NCBI RefSeq assembly: GCF_025370935.1
Contig: NC_133474.1
Span: 19,725,740-19,789,739 of the forward strand
Direction: 5' to 3'
Source: Choristoneura fumiferana
Lineage: Eukaryota > Arthropoda > Insecta > Lepidoptera > Tortricidae
Length of the DNA: 64,000 nt
Every line of letters starts with the position of its first letter. Within the stretch, counting starts at the first letter, position 1. The notes under the pieces were generated by a model. The model did no database searches. It was given only the letters and a program-made list of their open reading frames with translations, and had not been told where the DNA came from. The position numbers were made by a program, and so were the translations under genes. Positions 1 through 10,694 of this stretch are shown here, piece by piece.

Positions 1-973
1 AATGAATTATAAACGTTCCCATCAAATTAAATACCTAGCCCGCCGTGGTCCGGTAAATTTTCAATTACTTTTCCGTAAAACCACCGAGAAATTTCTTTCG
101 TCGTTTATTTTTCTAATCGAGATTGGTTAGTTTAACAATCATATCTCCATGTTCTTTTTTCGTTCGTCGTTTGTTATTCGAATTTTTGAATAAAGAACTT
201 ATACAAATCAATCAAAATGGAAAGTGATATTTTTCTAAACGGCCAGTAATGAGCCTTATTTTCATCATATTTGCGTCGCGTTGTGTCTTCCGAAACTGAA
301 AACGACTTACTCGTGAGTAACCTGTTAAAGTTGTTTTATTTCGAATTCCAAGTAAAAATTAATCACGATCGCACCAGCCATGTTGACGAAACACATTTGA
401 TGCGGTTCTTTGGATAATTAAATTACGTAGAAACTAAAGTCAATACTGCAATTTCATCACAAAACAGTTCTTATGTTCTAAGCATAAGGTTTTATTCAAT
501 CGACAAGGTAAGTAAAGCTACGTGTTGTGCGATTTTTTCTCCGCATTCACATACCTTTACTGCCAACAATGTTATGTCGTAACGTAACTCGATTGTAATT
601 GCACAAAATGTTGCCATAAAAAAACATATTGATTTACGGGACTTATGTAACAAGTCAATGCTCTTTTTCATGGTTTATATTATATACGATCACGCGAAGG
701 CTTTAAAATGTTGGCAAAATTTTCAAATAATGGCGTTTTACACGCGATTGCCTTAATTATGCTATGTACCGGGAGAAGATGACGCCACAGAATAAGTTAT
801 AGTACAATATGGCCTCAATTCGTTACAATCAATAATCATAGACGCTCTAACCACGTGGAGATAAATGATTGTTAAAGTGTTGGTGACTCGTGACTGTTAG
901 TAAGACGCGCAGTATTTTGGCAATAGTTTTGGGCTTCGGCAATCTTCGTGCTTCCGAATTACCTAGTACGAAA
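1..973. other. AT-rich non-coding stretch, nothing recognised
   Basis: No open frame, RNA gene or transposon end could be supported here. A few GTAAG-like donor strings occur, for example near 509, without a convincing exon in front of them. Confidence 0.4.
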
Positions 974-1380
974 ATGGAACCGATGTGTAGACATTTTGTC
1001 ATCAGGGCATCCGCTGCCGCTTCAAATGAAGTTGGTAAGTACTTAACTTAAAGAAAACTTTACGCCATGAAGTATTTGCAAGATTCCCTTTTTAAACTTG
1101 GTTATTCAAACAAACTAATGATCAACGTTCTCCGTACACGCACGAATTCAATGCGCAAAATAAGTAGTCACCTTGAAACTGAATATTTACATTGAAGAAA
1201 AAACATTACAAAATTTTCATAATGAAAGGTATGTTAATGAGTTTCTTCACAGGGTCACAAGTGTCATTAATTACTGGGCTGGCTTCAAAGCCCGACCTCC
1301 GTTGCCTCAGGCTGCGACCTCAAACATCGCAACAAAAGAGATGAACAAGAACATCATATTGGTAGCGTCGAGCGTGAGGC
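974..1380 (+). CDS. Possible exon pair, unrecognised (weak)
   Basis: An ATG at 974 opens 20 codons (starting MEPMCRHFVI) that end in a textbook donor, G|GTAAGTAC, after 1034. A pyrimidine-rich acceptor (TTTCTTCACAG) follows at 1252, and a donor-like GTGAGT at 1381. Joining 974-1034 to 1253-1380 gives about 50 codons before a stop near 1337, so only a short product or a non-coding first-exon arrangement would result. A second frame is open through 1253-1380, but it does not match the phase of the first exon. I recognise no protein family. The splice signals are the only support; this could equally be chance. Confidence 0.15.
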
Positions 1381-1530
1381 GTGAGTATCGAAGTTGGAAC
1401 TTTTGCTTTTTGCCCCCAATAATTCACTTACTCAATGTGAGTGGAATTAGAATTTGCGATGGCAAATTTGGGATGCCCCAGAGTGCCGTGCGTCAGTTGT
1501 AAACTACGGCCTCTGGTGTTTTTAACCCCT

Positions 1531-1760
1531 GACGCAAAAAGAGGGGTGTTATAAGTTTGACCGCTGTGTGTGTCTGTCTGTCTGTGGCACCGTAGATCTG
1601 GTGGACCGATTTGAATACGGTTTTTTTATTTAAAATCAGGGTTTCTAGCGATGGTTCTTAGACATGTTTCATCAAAATCGAATAAGCCGTTTTTGATATA
1701 TTGAACTTTGAAGTGATAAAGCCGAGGGTTTTCCAACCTTTTGTTGGTTAGGTTTATATA
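1531..1760 (+). repeat. Dispersed repeat, family also in copies A and B
   Basis: The block runs from GGGGTGTTATAAGTTTGACC through a TCTGTCTGTCTG stretch to TTTTGTTGGTTAGGTT. It recurs with strong similarity at 31827-32062 and 45577-45810. No terminal inverted repeat was seen. Such blocks are common in lepidopteran introns; the class is unknown. Confidence 0.6.
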
Positions 1761-2189
1761 TGTACTCTGTGGTTAGGTTATAGGGTTATAGGTACATATT
1801 TTTACAGTATACTTAGTACCTATTCATGTTACCAGGGCCAATCAACGATTTTACCGACACTTTGGGCGTCTCCTGCGTTACCAAAATTGTCTCTGGCGTT
1901 ACCGAAAAATCGTACTTCCAACAAGATATTTCACGGTTTAATAGGTTGAACTTACGTAGGATGGTATGAATTCATGTACACCATCTATTAAATTACAGAA
2001 AAAACATGTTCAGGTACTTACAAAAATCTGCAATTGTTTGAAAAATGTCGCGGACAGATTAGTGTGGGTAAAAAAGTTGATTGGTCTACCAACGTCTCAA
2101 GTTTCCACACGCAAATTGGATATCAGCTACAAACTATTCAATATTTGATATTGTAATGTGAAAGTTTTATTAAGTGTTTGAGGTGGGTC

Positions 2190-2420
2190 TCTGTCGTAAT
2201 CCATAATGTCGTTTGTCCTAATTGTAATGTTTGCCATAATGATCATAATCCATAAATCTTTTTTCTCCAAAACCATACAATTTTCAGTAAATGGCCATCC
2301 CGTAGAACTTTATAGGTTAGGTTAGGTTTATTTTATAACAATTGTGAATTATTTATAGGTTTCAAGAAAAAAGAGTCATGGGAAATTATCATTATGGCAA
2401 ACATTATGGATATGTATGGA
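2190..2420. repeat. Small foldback element with iterated TTTGCCATAAT units
   Basis: The left arm (about 2200-2260) and right arm (about 2375-2420) are imperfect inverted copies. Both contain TGTTTGCCATAATGAT-like units and CATAATCCAT. The same short unit recurs in the larger foldback at 19982-20781, so the two look related. No transposase is visible. Confidence 0.4.
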
Positions 2421-2424
2421 TTCC

Positions 2425-3431
2425 AATATAAACCCGTTTGAGGTGTTTTTCCTAACCCGACTGGCACATCACTAAAAGTATGTAATAGATACCACAATCT
2501 GCAAGTATTTGTGGTACGTGACTTGCGCCGCTTGCTTCTTCACGGCTACCATTCCAATTCCGTTGCTCTGTGTATAAGTAATACTTTTGTTGCCGAACTG
2601 TAGGTATCTATGAAAACATGTCTGTAAACTAAGTAGTTTGTTGCGTTAAAACCGAAGACTGTTTTTCATTCTGGTTTAAGTTAAAGGTTTGTCACTCATG
2701 TTCAACGACATGGTAATAAAGTAACACAATAAAATAATATGCGTACAACACAACACACCAGTCCATCCACATTATTAGACTGACAACCTCAACCGATCGT
2801 AATGTCTATCCAGATGAGCGATGTACAGCAACTAAAGAAAAAGAATAATGCATGAGCCGTGGTCCTAAATCCTAAATTTCTTTTCATTCCAAATACCGAC
2901 TTAGGTTTGACATAATAATTTAGTAAGCACACCTATTTTACATCGTTGACTACTCTCCAGTACCTACCCAAATAGGTAAATCACGACCAAACTCCAAGGA
3001 ATATAATTGCCGTACAACTTCCAGTGATTTAAAACTACCCGCGCCATTTGTTTTTTTTATTTGATTTTTTTCTACCGTTTTTTCAGTTGAGTATTAGTAA
3101 TAAGGCACATCGATATCACCAATCACTATAGACGCAAACAAAGGAGAGAGTAAAGAACCACAAAGGAAGCAAGATTCCGCCTGAGGCTAAGTACTAAAGT
3201 GCAGTTGCACATTGCATCACGTTTGTAAAAGGGCGGTTTTATGCAAGCTTTCCCTTCGTTCACTTATGTAACTTCCAGTCTTAAGTTATGACTTCGAATA
3301 CGTGCGGGAATTCTTGGTATATCTTCGTGGGGACTGGCGTAATATGTAAATATATGACATAAAAAAAAAAATAACTTTACTTGATTGACGTTCGGTTCAA
3401 ATTGTGAAAACAGAAGTTTGACGTGGGGCCT
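2425..3431. other. Non-coding stretch, nothing recognised
   Basis: AT-rich sequence with no supported gene. One minus-strand run near 2505-2570 is open for about 30 codons and is preceded by an AG, but it resembles no family I know and lacks a good donor. Confidence 0.35.
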
Positions 3432-3680
3432 AGTCATTTAACTTTATCTTTATCAATTTCATTACCTTTATGATTAAGATTTATATTATATGGGTGAATT
3501 AATAATTCCCAACATATATTTGCTCATATAATTCCCCAAGGAACTCCAGGTATTTTAATACCTTTCATAGTTTTAATTGAAACTATTAGTAATATTATTC
3601 GACCAGGTACATTAGCTGTTCGATTAACAGCAAATATAATTGCTGGACATCTTTTAATAACTTTATTAAGAGGGACAGGT
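3432..3680 (+). pseudogene. ATP6: Nuclear mitochondrial insertion (NUMT): ATP6 fragment
   Basis: Read with the invertebrate mitochondrial code, this stretch is one uninterrupted frame of about 80 codons. It matches the conserved core of ATP synthase subunit a (ATP6), including FAHMIPQGTPGIL, ETISNIIRPGTLAVRLTAN and MIAGHLL. Two codons are TGA, which is tryptophan in mitochondria but stop in the nuclear code, and one is AGA (serine in insect mitochondria). It therefore cannot be a nuclear gene. Flanking sequence is ordinary nuclear AT-rich DNA with no other mitochondrial gene beside it. The absence of frameshifts suggests a fairly recent transfer or slow decay. Family assignment is firm; the exact ends are approximate by a few bases. 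Confidence 0.9.
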
Positions 3681-3689
3681 TAGGTAGAT

Positions 3690-4860
3690 AGCGTACAGTG
3701 GGGTGGCACTGTAACAACCGGATTCGCGACTAGCTCAAGAATTTATAGTAATAGGTTGAACTTGATGAAGTTTAAATTACTTACAAAATTCTAGACTATA
3801 TATTAGACTTGTTTTTTCGTACTTACTTTTTATTTAAAGTTTTTAAAGCAGTTGGGGGTTTTGCTCTGTTACTCAAAGTTTTGAAACTACTGTGGCAATC
3901 CTGTCAAAATAAAAAAGCCTTCGGCAAAGATATTAAACACAATAACTGCGCAATGCCATGTCCGTTATTCTTACAAACAACATAAACTTAGTCATCTTTT
4001 GACACGGCAGGACCTTTTATGACTGCAAACTTTCACTATATGACTCAAAGTCGTAACGCCGTTTTAAAACTTCAAATAAGGCTGTAATAGCGACGGAATT
4101 AGCTAATGACATGGAACGAAGCCAAATGTGTCAGTAAATCTGAAATAATGAAAGATTTTCGGAATATTTACGAAAACGGTTTTTGGTCAGAGGAGAATTG
4201 TCTAATAATCCGTAAAGGATTAAGGGTAATCCGTGGCTGGTTTCGCCTTGAAGAATTCAAGGCAATATCGTGGTTGAAAGTTTAATGAGAAGATTATGAG
4301 TATTACGACTTGGAAAATTTTACCATTTTTGCGCGCATATTTTACCATAGTCTATCTACTTATGTTTTTTTTCTGATTTGATTTCTTATAGCGCCTAAGC
4401 TCGGCGATGCCTCAAATATTATTATTTACGTCGTTGAATAGGTTTTGGTTTTGGGAACAAGAAATAAATGATCTTCTATCCTGTTGTCAAAAGTCATCAA
4501 AACAATGTATTTTTAATGGGTTAAAACGGAGATAGACATCAATCGTATGCACAAAAAATTGCCAATTTAATAATGCCTTCCTTCAATGCATCGCTGATTA
4601 TCTGTCACGTATTAGTATCTAATAACATGCACTGAGGTTTGTAAATGACAAATGTTTTTAAATGAGCAATTCTTGTATATTTATTTATTTCGGGTTCTCG
4701 GGTTTGCAACGATATGATAATTACCATGTGAGGGCTTTTAGAGATGTACAATTGATAATGAACAATCTAGCTTAACCTTTTCTCTGGCAAAACGAGCATT
4801 TACGAGTTGGTACTTTATATTTATATATACTCGCAGTACAACCACATAATTAAATAACAT
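3690..4860. other. Non-coding stretch, nothing recognised
   Basis: AT-rich sequence without a supported exon, RNA gene or transposon end. Confidence 0.35.
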
Positions 4861-4862
4861 AA

Positions 4863-4990
4863 AGTATGTATGTATGTATGTAAACTCTTTATTGCACATA
4901 AAACTAAAAATACAAATACACAGAGAGGAGAGCGAGCGAGCGAGGCGAGCTTATCCCTAAAGTACACTCTTATATCTCAGTGAGCAATCA
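4863..4990 (-). repeat. LINE 3' end, minus strand
   Basis: It begins with a GTAT-type simple tail (4866-4882), then GTAAACTCTTTATTG, the reverse complement of a CAATAAAGAGTTTAC 3' terminus, then AGGCGAGCTTATCCCTAAAG. The same order is seen at 42095-42250 (minus) and 34556-34745 (plus). It is a short 5'-truncated retrotransposon remnant. Confidence 0.55.
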
Positions 4991-4999
4991 TTGTACATC

Positions 5000-5565
5000 A
5001 TACAACATACATTGATCTAAGCAGTCACTGTGGCAATTAATTTGATAAAAAAAATACCGTGGGTGAGCTTACTCCAGTTTACATAGACATAACAAGGCCA
5101 CTGTTAACTAACGAGTACCTATCAACAGTGACACACGTGACACAAATCTTTCAACCAAAAAAGCCGTTTGCCAATTTGTGTTATTCATATTAACACCATG
5201 TCAGAAAACAAAGCCCCTTACAGCAATAAGTAAACAGTAACACGTCTGCACACATACCGTATCCAAAGCTGAAACTCCCAAAAAAACAGCTGAAATGCGC
5301 CGTTGGATTTCCACGATTGTAACTGTCGTTTCATGAAACGAAGGCTCGGTCTCCCGTTATTTACAAACTGGGCCACGGCTCATAGGTAGGTATTTATACA
5401 GATGTACTGTACAGTTGAGGCAACCGTTTATTTACTTTTGTGGAATATGATAACAAAATAAAAAAAACTTTGTCTTTTTTCAAAGCCCCGTATACCTTCC
5501 TTCACTTGTCACATAAGAAAATAAAAAAAAGTTGCAAGTCAATTTTTATCCACATTTAATGGTGT
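5000..5565. other. Non-coding stretch, nothing recognised
   Basis: No supported gene, RNA or transposon end. Confidence 0.35.
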
Positions 5566-5568
5566 AAT

Positions 5569-5755
5569 ACCTGGGCGACCGAGCTTCGCTAAAACTCGAT
5601 AACAAGCGTTTTCCCAGAGATAAGAAAAAGCTAAATCGATTTTTCATCCCCGAAAACCCCTAGACCCCAAATTTCATCGAAATCGTTGGAGCCGTTTCCG
5701 AGACCCCCGAAATATATATACAAGAATTGCTCGTTTAAAGGTACTATATAGATTA
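5569..5755 (+). repeat. Dispersed repeat (CGACCGAGCTTCGCT ... GAATTGCTCGTTTAAAG)
   Basis: A compact block with CTGGGCGACCGAGCTTCG at the start, CCCCAAATTTCATCGAAATC in the middle and ACAAGAATTGCTCGTTTAAAG at the end. It has the look of a common short interspersed lepidopteran repeat. Class not determined. Confidence 0.45.
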
Positions 5756-5759
5756 GATT

Positions 5760-7170
5760 ATTGTGAAATTTCGCACATGTATGTACATAAAGCGCTCCAG
5801 TGATATGCATTAATCATGTGCTAGCAATAAAAGAGGATGTTTTAAAAAAATTTGCTTAGGTTCAGTTAGTTTTGTGATCAGACTTGCATAAATATCTCAA
5901 GGTGGCGAAGTTGACACATGAGCATATATTTTAACAAAATTGATTCCGTAATTGTTTTCGTTCATATTTGAAGTTTGTTATTGACATCCCTTTGGCACGT
6001 AAATCAAAATACAATCATCTAAAACTATTCTATTCTCCCCGTGCGTGTCCTGTTCCTCTCTGTTCCATTTCACAAAAGACAAGACGTTACTTATAAATAA
6101 CCCCTCGCCTGTGGAAATAAAAAAAATACTAGGTACATTCTAGTCTCTTTTGTTTTGATAAGTACAAATTCTACTGATTTAAATAAAAATAAAAAACAAA
6201 AAGTAGCCTTAAATTTGGTACTGATCCTTATCAAACACAGACAATATGATAATGTAAATGTATTTTTTAAAGATTTAGAAATCCTTATGTTCGTACATGT
6301 TCCTAAAGTTTATTTTTGAATTGATAGTTAAGTACCTATAGGTAAGAAACAGTACAGTTTCCTTTTGACTCTATCACTGCCTATAGGTACCTAATTAAAT
6401 CAAAGTGGTCCTTGGTCAAAAAAGGTTGGTAACTATTGTGTTATTAGGATTCTAAAAACTCAGTTGCATACCCTCATTAAAAAAATGATAAATTCTAATA
6501 TTACATTTTACGTACCAACGGCCAATCTGTACCGCGCGGGCCTCATATAATTCAGAACATGTTTCGGGAGCGTGGGCGCGAATCTAATACATTTTTTGCA
6601 TGAATATGATTAGGTGTAAGAATAGTTTTTCGCTACATTTCTTACTGAAAGGTTTCACGGTCACGTACGAAATAGGCTGTCATGTCAGATGCGGGCGAGC
6701 TTGTTGAGATTTTTAATACAAACTCTACTTAGACTAGTAATAAAATAAATCTACTTACAGTTAAATTTAAGTTTAAACACAGGTCAAATTTAGACCGTCG
6801 GCATTTTGAACTTAATATCAATTAAAGAAAATTTGACATTCACTTAGACGTATGTCCCAAATTTAGCAACCTGGTCTTTACGACGCATGCTCTACCGTTG
6901 TCCGCTCCATACTGTAAGGGTTTACGGAAGAATTTTGTTAAAAGTATATGCTGTGCTCGATTATTAAATATAGGACATATCCATCTCAAGACTCCCTAAC
7001 CACTAAGACCTCAGGTCTAACGAAATTAGCCATGCCTGTCAAATAGCAAACATCAGCCTCAAACTTTCTGACTTCCGGTTTTTAGTTGAAACAACAAATC
7101 TATCACCAACACGTAAACGTTATGTTTAAACAAAACGTGCTATAGGTACCTTACCTCCTCTATTCAGCGT
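5760..7170. other. Non-coding stretch, nothing recognised
   Basis: No convincing exon on either strand. A slightly GC-richer patch near 6525-6590 has no splice-bounded open frame that I could support. Confidence 0.35.
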
Positions 7171-7175
7171 AGTCC

Positions 7176-7262
7176 GAAATTCGAAATTCGTATCTTGGTG
7201 CCCCATTCACGCTAATAGTAGTGAATAGGAAAATGAGAGGGATGATACGAACTTCGAATTTC
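7176..7262. repeat. Short palindromic MITE
   Basis: Inverted arms GAAATTCGAAATTCGTATC (left) and its near-complement GATACGAACTTCGAATTTC (right) enclose about 45 bases. No coding capacity. Confidence 0.55.
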
Positions 7263-7853
7263 AAAATATACCTCTGACCACGCCACGTGTCGTACCATCC
7301 CAAAAGATAAAGAGCAAAGATATCGGTACGCGGTGATTACTCGTAATGTGTTAGGAATTAAATCACGTTCGTTATTTGCGAGTGGAATTTATTTTTATTT
7401 TTAGAATTTATTTTTAGCTGCGAAATGTTGGTTAAATAAATTGGTGCGAGCTGGCAGGGAGTGGTGGATGGAAGCAGTGAAAATAATGACGTTTGATGTT
7501 AAAAATAATTACTTCGTGGCTGTCACATTTTTAAGCCTTATTTACAAACACGGTGCGAAAAATATCCATGAGAGTTACATTACATTGCTAATGCTATTGC
7601 ATGTATAAGTATTTATCCACCAAGTATTTAGCCATCATTGGCGACAATACACTGAAATTATAATAAGTATATTTACCTATGATATTTTTCGCTCGGTCTA
7701 AATTTATTTCACTATTTTTTTACTAAGTACTACTAAATTTCCTTCCATTTGTTTACTAAGATTAATTTTATACCAAAGCGAGTGGACAGAGACATGGAAT
7801 CATAAATTGCTTATGTGGAAAATTTAACACAGTACCTAGCTTCAGAGCTACAG

Positions 7854-8135
7854 CAGTGTGACCAGATTTAAATTGAGCATAATGCTAGCTGCTCGGGTAA
7901 ATTCTGCTAAATTCTGCTAACGATTGAACTCAAATTTTGTATGAAAATATATAAAATAAAAACGCTCATGACTCATGACCGATTGTTTTTTATTAATAAT
8001 AATAATCACAATTTAAGTATATTTCTTTTATTAATAATCATAACTCAGATAACCTAATCTAACCTATTAATTTGGCATATTAACATCTACATTTTTATAC
8101 AAAATCGCAGAATTCTGCTAAATCTGGTCACACTG
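7854..8135. mobile_element. hAT-type MITE, 282 bp, with perfect 8-bp target duplication
   Basis: The ends are CAGTGTGACCAGATTTA and its inverted partner TAAATCTGGTCACACTG. They are flanked by identical 8-bp direct repeats AGCTACAG at 7846-7853 and 8136-8143. An 8-bp target duplication with CA...TG ends is the signature of the hAT superfamily. Subterminal ATTCTGCTAAAT motifs occur on both sides. There is no transposase frame, so it is non-autonomous. Confidence 0.85.
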
Positions 8136-8252
8136 AGCTACAGTGCCGTCAGCCATTTGGCTGTAAAACGTGTCAACAAACGGATTTGTGGGCGGACCCT
8201 CGAGTGGCAGGAATAGAGCACATTTGGTCCGTAATTATTGACTCGGTCTTAC

Positions 8253-8365
8253 CTCCAGATTGTCAAAGTCAACTTTGATGAGCCTCCGCTGCGGCTGCGC
8301 ACGCGGCGTCACGTCCCCCCCGCGCGTCGCCCCGCCGCCCGGCCCGCTGCCGGACCCACTCGTTG
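8253..8365 (-). CDS. spir: Spire linker exon ending RRLIKVDFDNLE
   Basis: The exon is bounded by acceptor TTGTTGCAG (just above 8365) and donor GAG|GTAAGA (just below 8253). It is 113 bp and starts with two bases of a split codon. The exon at 17678-17824 ends with the one base needed, so the join gives Thr and keeps the frame. The product is a Gly/Ser/Thr-rich linker followed by QPQRRLIKVDFDNLE and ends in phase 0. It is strongly GC-rich against AT-rich introns. Placement in Spire rests on same strand, order and exact phase match; I do not recognise the linker from sequence memory alone. The next exons (Spire box, FYVE-like zinc finger) were not found in 1-8252. Confidence 0.6.
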
Positions 8366-8464
8366 CTGCAACAAAACAAAACATCAGGTCAGAGAGGCGT
8401 TGTTTATTAAACAGTTACCAATAGCAAAACTGCCGCGGTACTTAGATATAAACGCAAGACACCG

Positions 8465-8785
8465 GATTACTTAGGACCTTTGGGTAACAGGGTCATTCGG
8501 GAGACGTGAGCAGGACCAACCCTCTCGGATTCTGTTAGTTAAGGCTACTATTTCGTACCAGTATAAATAAATAATAAATATCACGGGACAATTCACACCA
8601 ATTGACCTTGTGCAAAGCAAAGCTTGTGTTATGGGTACTAAGCAACGGATAAATATAATTAATATATAGATATATACATACTTAAATACATAATTAAACA
8701 CCCAAGACCGAGACCAAACATTCGTATTTTTCATACAAATATCTGCCCCGACACGGGAATCGAGAACCCGGGACCTCAATTATTT
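8465..8785 (-). mobile_element. tRNA-derived SINE, minus strand
   Basis: Read on the minus strand it carries a tRNA box B-like GGTTCTCGATTCCC near 8770. It then has GATATTTGTATGAAAAAT, a GTATTTAAGTATGTAT stretch, and a 3' region ending CCCGTGATATTTATT. The same order appears in copy B at 52941-53650. Approximate ends. Confidence 0.6.
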
Positions 8786-8799
8786 AATTAGTGAGTGAG

Positions 8800-9143
8800 T
8801 GAGTTTAACGTTATTTTTTACCCGACTGCCCGAAGAAGGTTTATTACCCCACTGCCCAAAGGAGGGTTATTTTCTACAAACGGTTTCAAATATGTTTTCG
8901 GGGCGCATTATTTGGGTTTTCAAAATTAATTCAGGCTGAAGGAAAATGTTCTGTGGGCTGCATGCAGCTCACGGGCCGCAAGTTCGACATGGCTGAATTA
9001 AAGTTGTTCAAAGTTAACGCTTTAAAGACGTGACGATATCCATCTTGAATTTAATTATCCGGTGGGAAATCTTAGCAGGAGTGATCACTTAGAACTGCAC
9101 AGCTACTGAACGAAATATTCTGTTATTTTTTGTGACACCTTGT
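8800..9143. other. Non-coding stretch, nothing recognised
   Basis: Begins with a short (GAGT)n run near 8789-8803 and two GACTGCCC-containing near-repeats (8824-8870). No gene seen. Confidence 0.35.
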
Positions 9144-9144
9144 A

Positions 9145-9276
9145 CAGTCACCTGCATTAATATCTGGCACACCGGAGCGTGCAAAAATATCTGAAACGTC
9201 CTACGTGCCCTAGAAATAGAGTCACATCAGATATTTATGCACACTTTGCCGTGTCAGATATTAGTGCCGGCTGGTG
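9145..9276. mobile_element. Tc1/mariner-type palindromic MITE (diverged copy)
   Basis: Starts TA|CAGTCACCTGCATTAATATC and ends with the inverted partner around GATATTAGTGCCGGCTGGTG. It is a diverged member of the roughly 131-bp family best preserved at 18904-19034. Confidence 0.75.
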
Positions 9277-9279
9277 TGG

Positions 9280-10075
9280 TATTTCAGACAGTCGCTCGAT
9301 GTGTCTCAGGTTTAACAAATACATTTGAATCGCGATTAAAATTTTGTTTTACTTGCAGATAAAAAAACAAGTTGCGCGTGACTGGTAATTGTTGACAACC
9401 CATTAGCCGGTAGCACTTTCATTGGAAATATTTCACCGCATGGGCGTTGGAATGGAACCAATTCGCCAAAACCTATCAGATCAATTAAGGCTGATTTGAA
9501 AGTTCAGTGCTAAATTACAGTACAAAGGCGGTCAGTTAATTATATCACACCCACGCTGAAATTCTAAACCGTTGGTCCTTCGGTCTAGGGTTACCAACGA
9601 CAGGAATTTTCTGACATATTTGGAATTTTGATTTTATTTTAGGAGACAGAGAAAGACTGTTTCAGTGTGTTTTTATAAGCTTCGTTACCAAAATGTGTCA
9701 GAGTTTGTCCGTTGTCCGTGTTATAGCCTATGTTTGCCTGTTTTTTTCATAGGGCTGTATTTTTAGCCGTAATCCTAATTCGTTGATACTTAAAATTTTC
9801 ACAGAGTTATATATTAAAAAGGCAGTCCTCATACAAAAAACGTGTTTCTTACGGCGTTTTTTGTTCGACCTTAATGATGTCAATTTTACCTACGATAGTA
9901 GGCACAGATATGGATAGGTGTATCTATATCTGTGATAGTAGGTGCGAGATTTTTTGTGCGCGTATGTACGTACACCGTGGGCGACACGTAATACTTAAAT
10001 TAAACACTTTAATAGGTGCTTAAAGTTTTAAGAAATACTTATTCCAAAAATTAGGAAAGTACCTACCTACAATTG
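9280..10075. other. Non-coding stretch, nothing recognised
   Basis: No supported gene or transposon boundary. A short near-palindrome lies at about 9889-9945 (TATGGATAGGTGTATCTATATC). Confidence 0.35.
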
Positions 10076-10085
10076 ATCTAGTAAC

Positions 10086-10684
10086 TAGTGTTGTAAGAAA
10101 CTCGAGTCTTGGAGTCTTATTTAATATAACTTGAGCTATTTTTAACGACTCTTATAAATAATACTTAGAGCTCAAGGTCCTTCAGAATTTGGAGTCTTTT
10201 GTAAAAAGATTTGAGTCCTGTCAAAAAGAACTCAAAGACTGAGTCTTTTAAAAAGAACTCATGACTGAGTTATCTGAGTCTATAGCTGTAGTTTGAAGTA
10301 AATAAAAATAGCATTTAACAAATTATTGGTTTATTAGGTACGTAGTCTTCAGGTGGATACTTTTGATTAGATTATTTGCGGTTAATGCAATTAAATTGTT
10401 ACTAATTCATATTGTGTGATTTATTTTCAATCAGATTAGTAAATAAATTATGGATGACGATATAAAATCACCCAGTATTACGTATTATAATATATGTCTA
10501 TAATACCTACACCAACTCAAGTTCATGACTCAGTCGAGCTCAAAGAACTTAAAAGACTCGTAAGGACTCAGGAGACTTAAAGGACTCAAAGGACTCCGAC
10601 TCATGTGACTAACGAGTCCTAGTCTTGAAAATCTACTCAAGTCTCGAAATGAAGACTAAAAGACTTGAGTTTTTTACAACACTA
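10086..10684. mobile_element. hAT-type element, 599 bp, filled with GAGTC/GACTC motifs
   Basis: Ends are TAGTGTTGTAAGAAACTCGA and the inverted partner (TTTTTTACAACACTA). They are flanked by a perfect 8-bp target duplication CTAGTAAC at 10078-10085 and 10685-10692, typical of hAT elements. About 14 copies of GAGTC or GACTC lie inside, mostly as GAGTCTT in the left third and GACTC in the right third, so the arms are mirror-like. The middle is AT-rich. No transposase frame, so non-autonomous. The repeated motif could be transposase-binding subterminal repeats, as known for hAT elements; that role is inference. Confidence 0.85.
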
Positions 10685-10694
10685 CTAGTAACCC

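Noticed and set aside
8238..8474. Plus-strand open frame rich in Arg and Pro
   Set aside because: Antisense shadow of the GC-rich Spire exon at 8253-8365.
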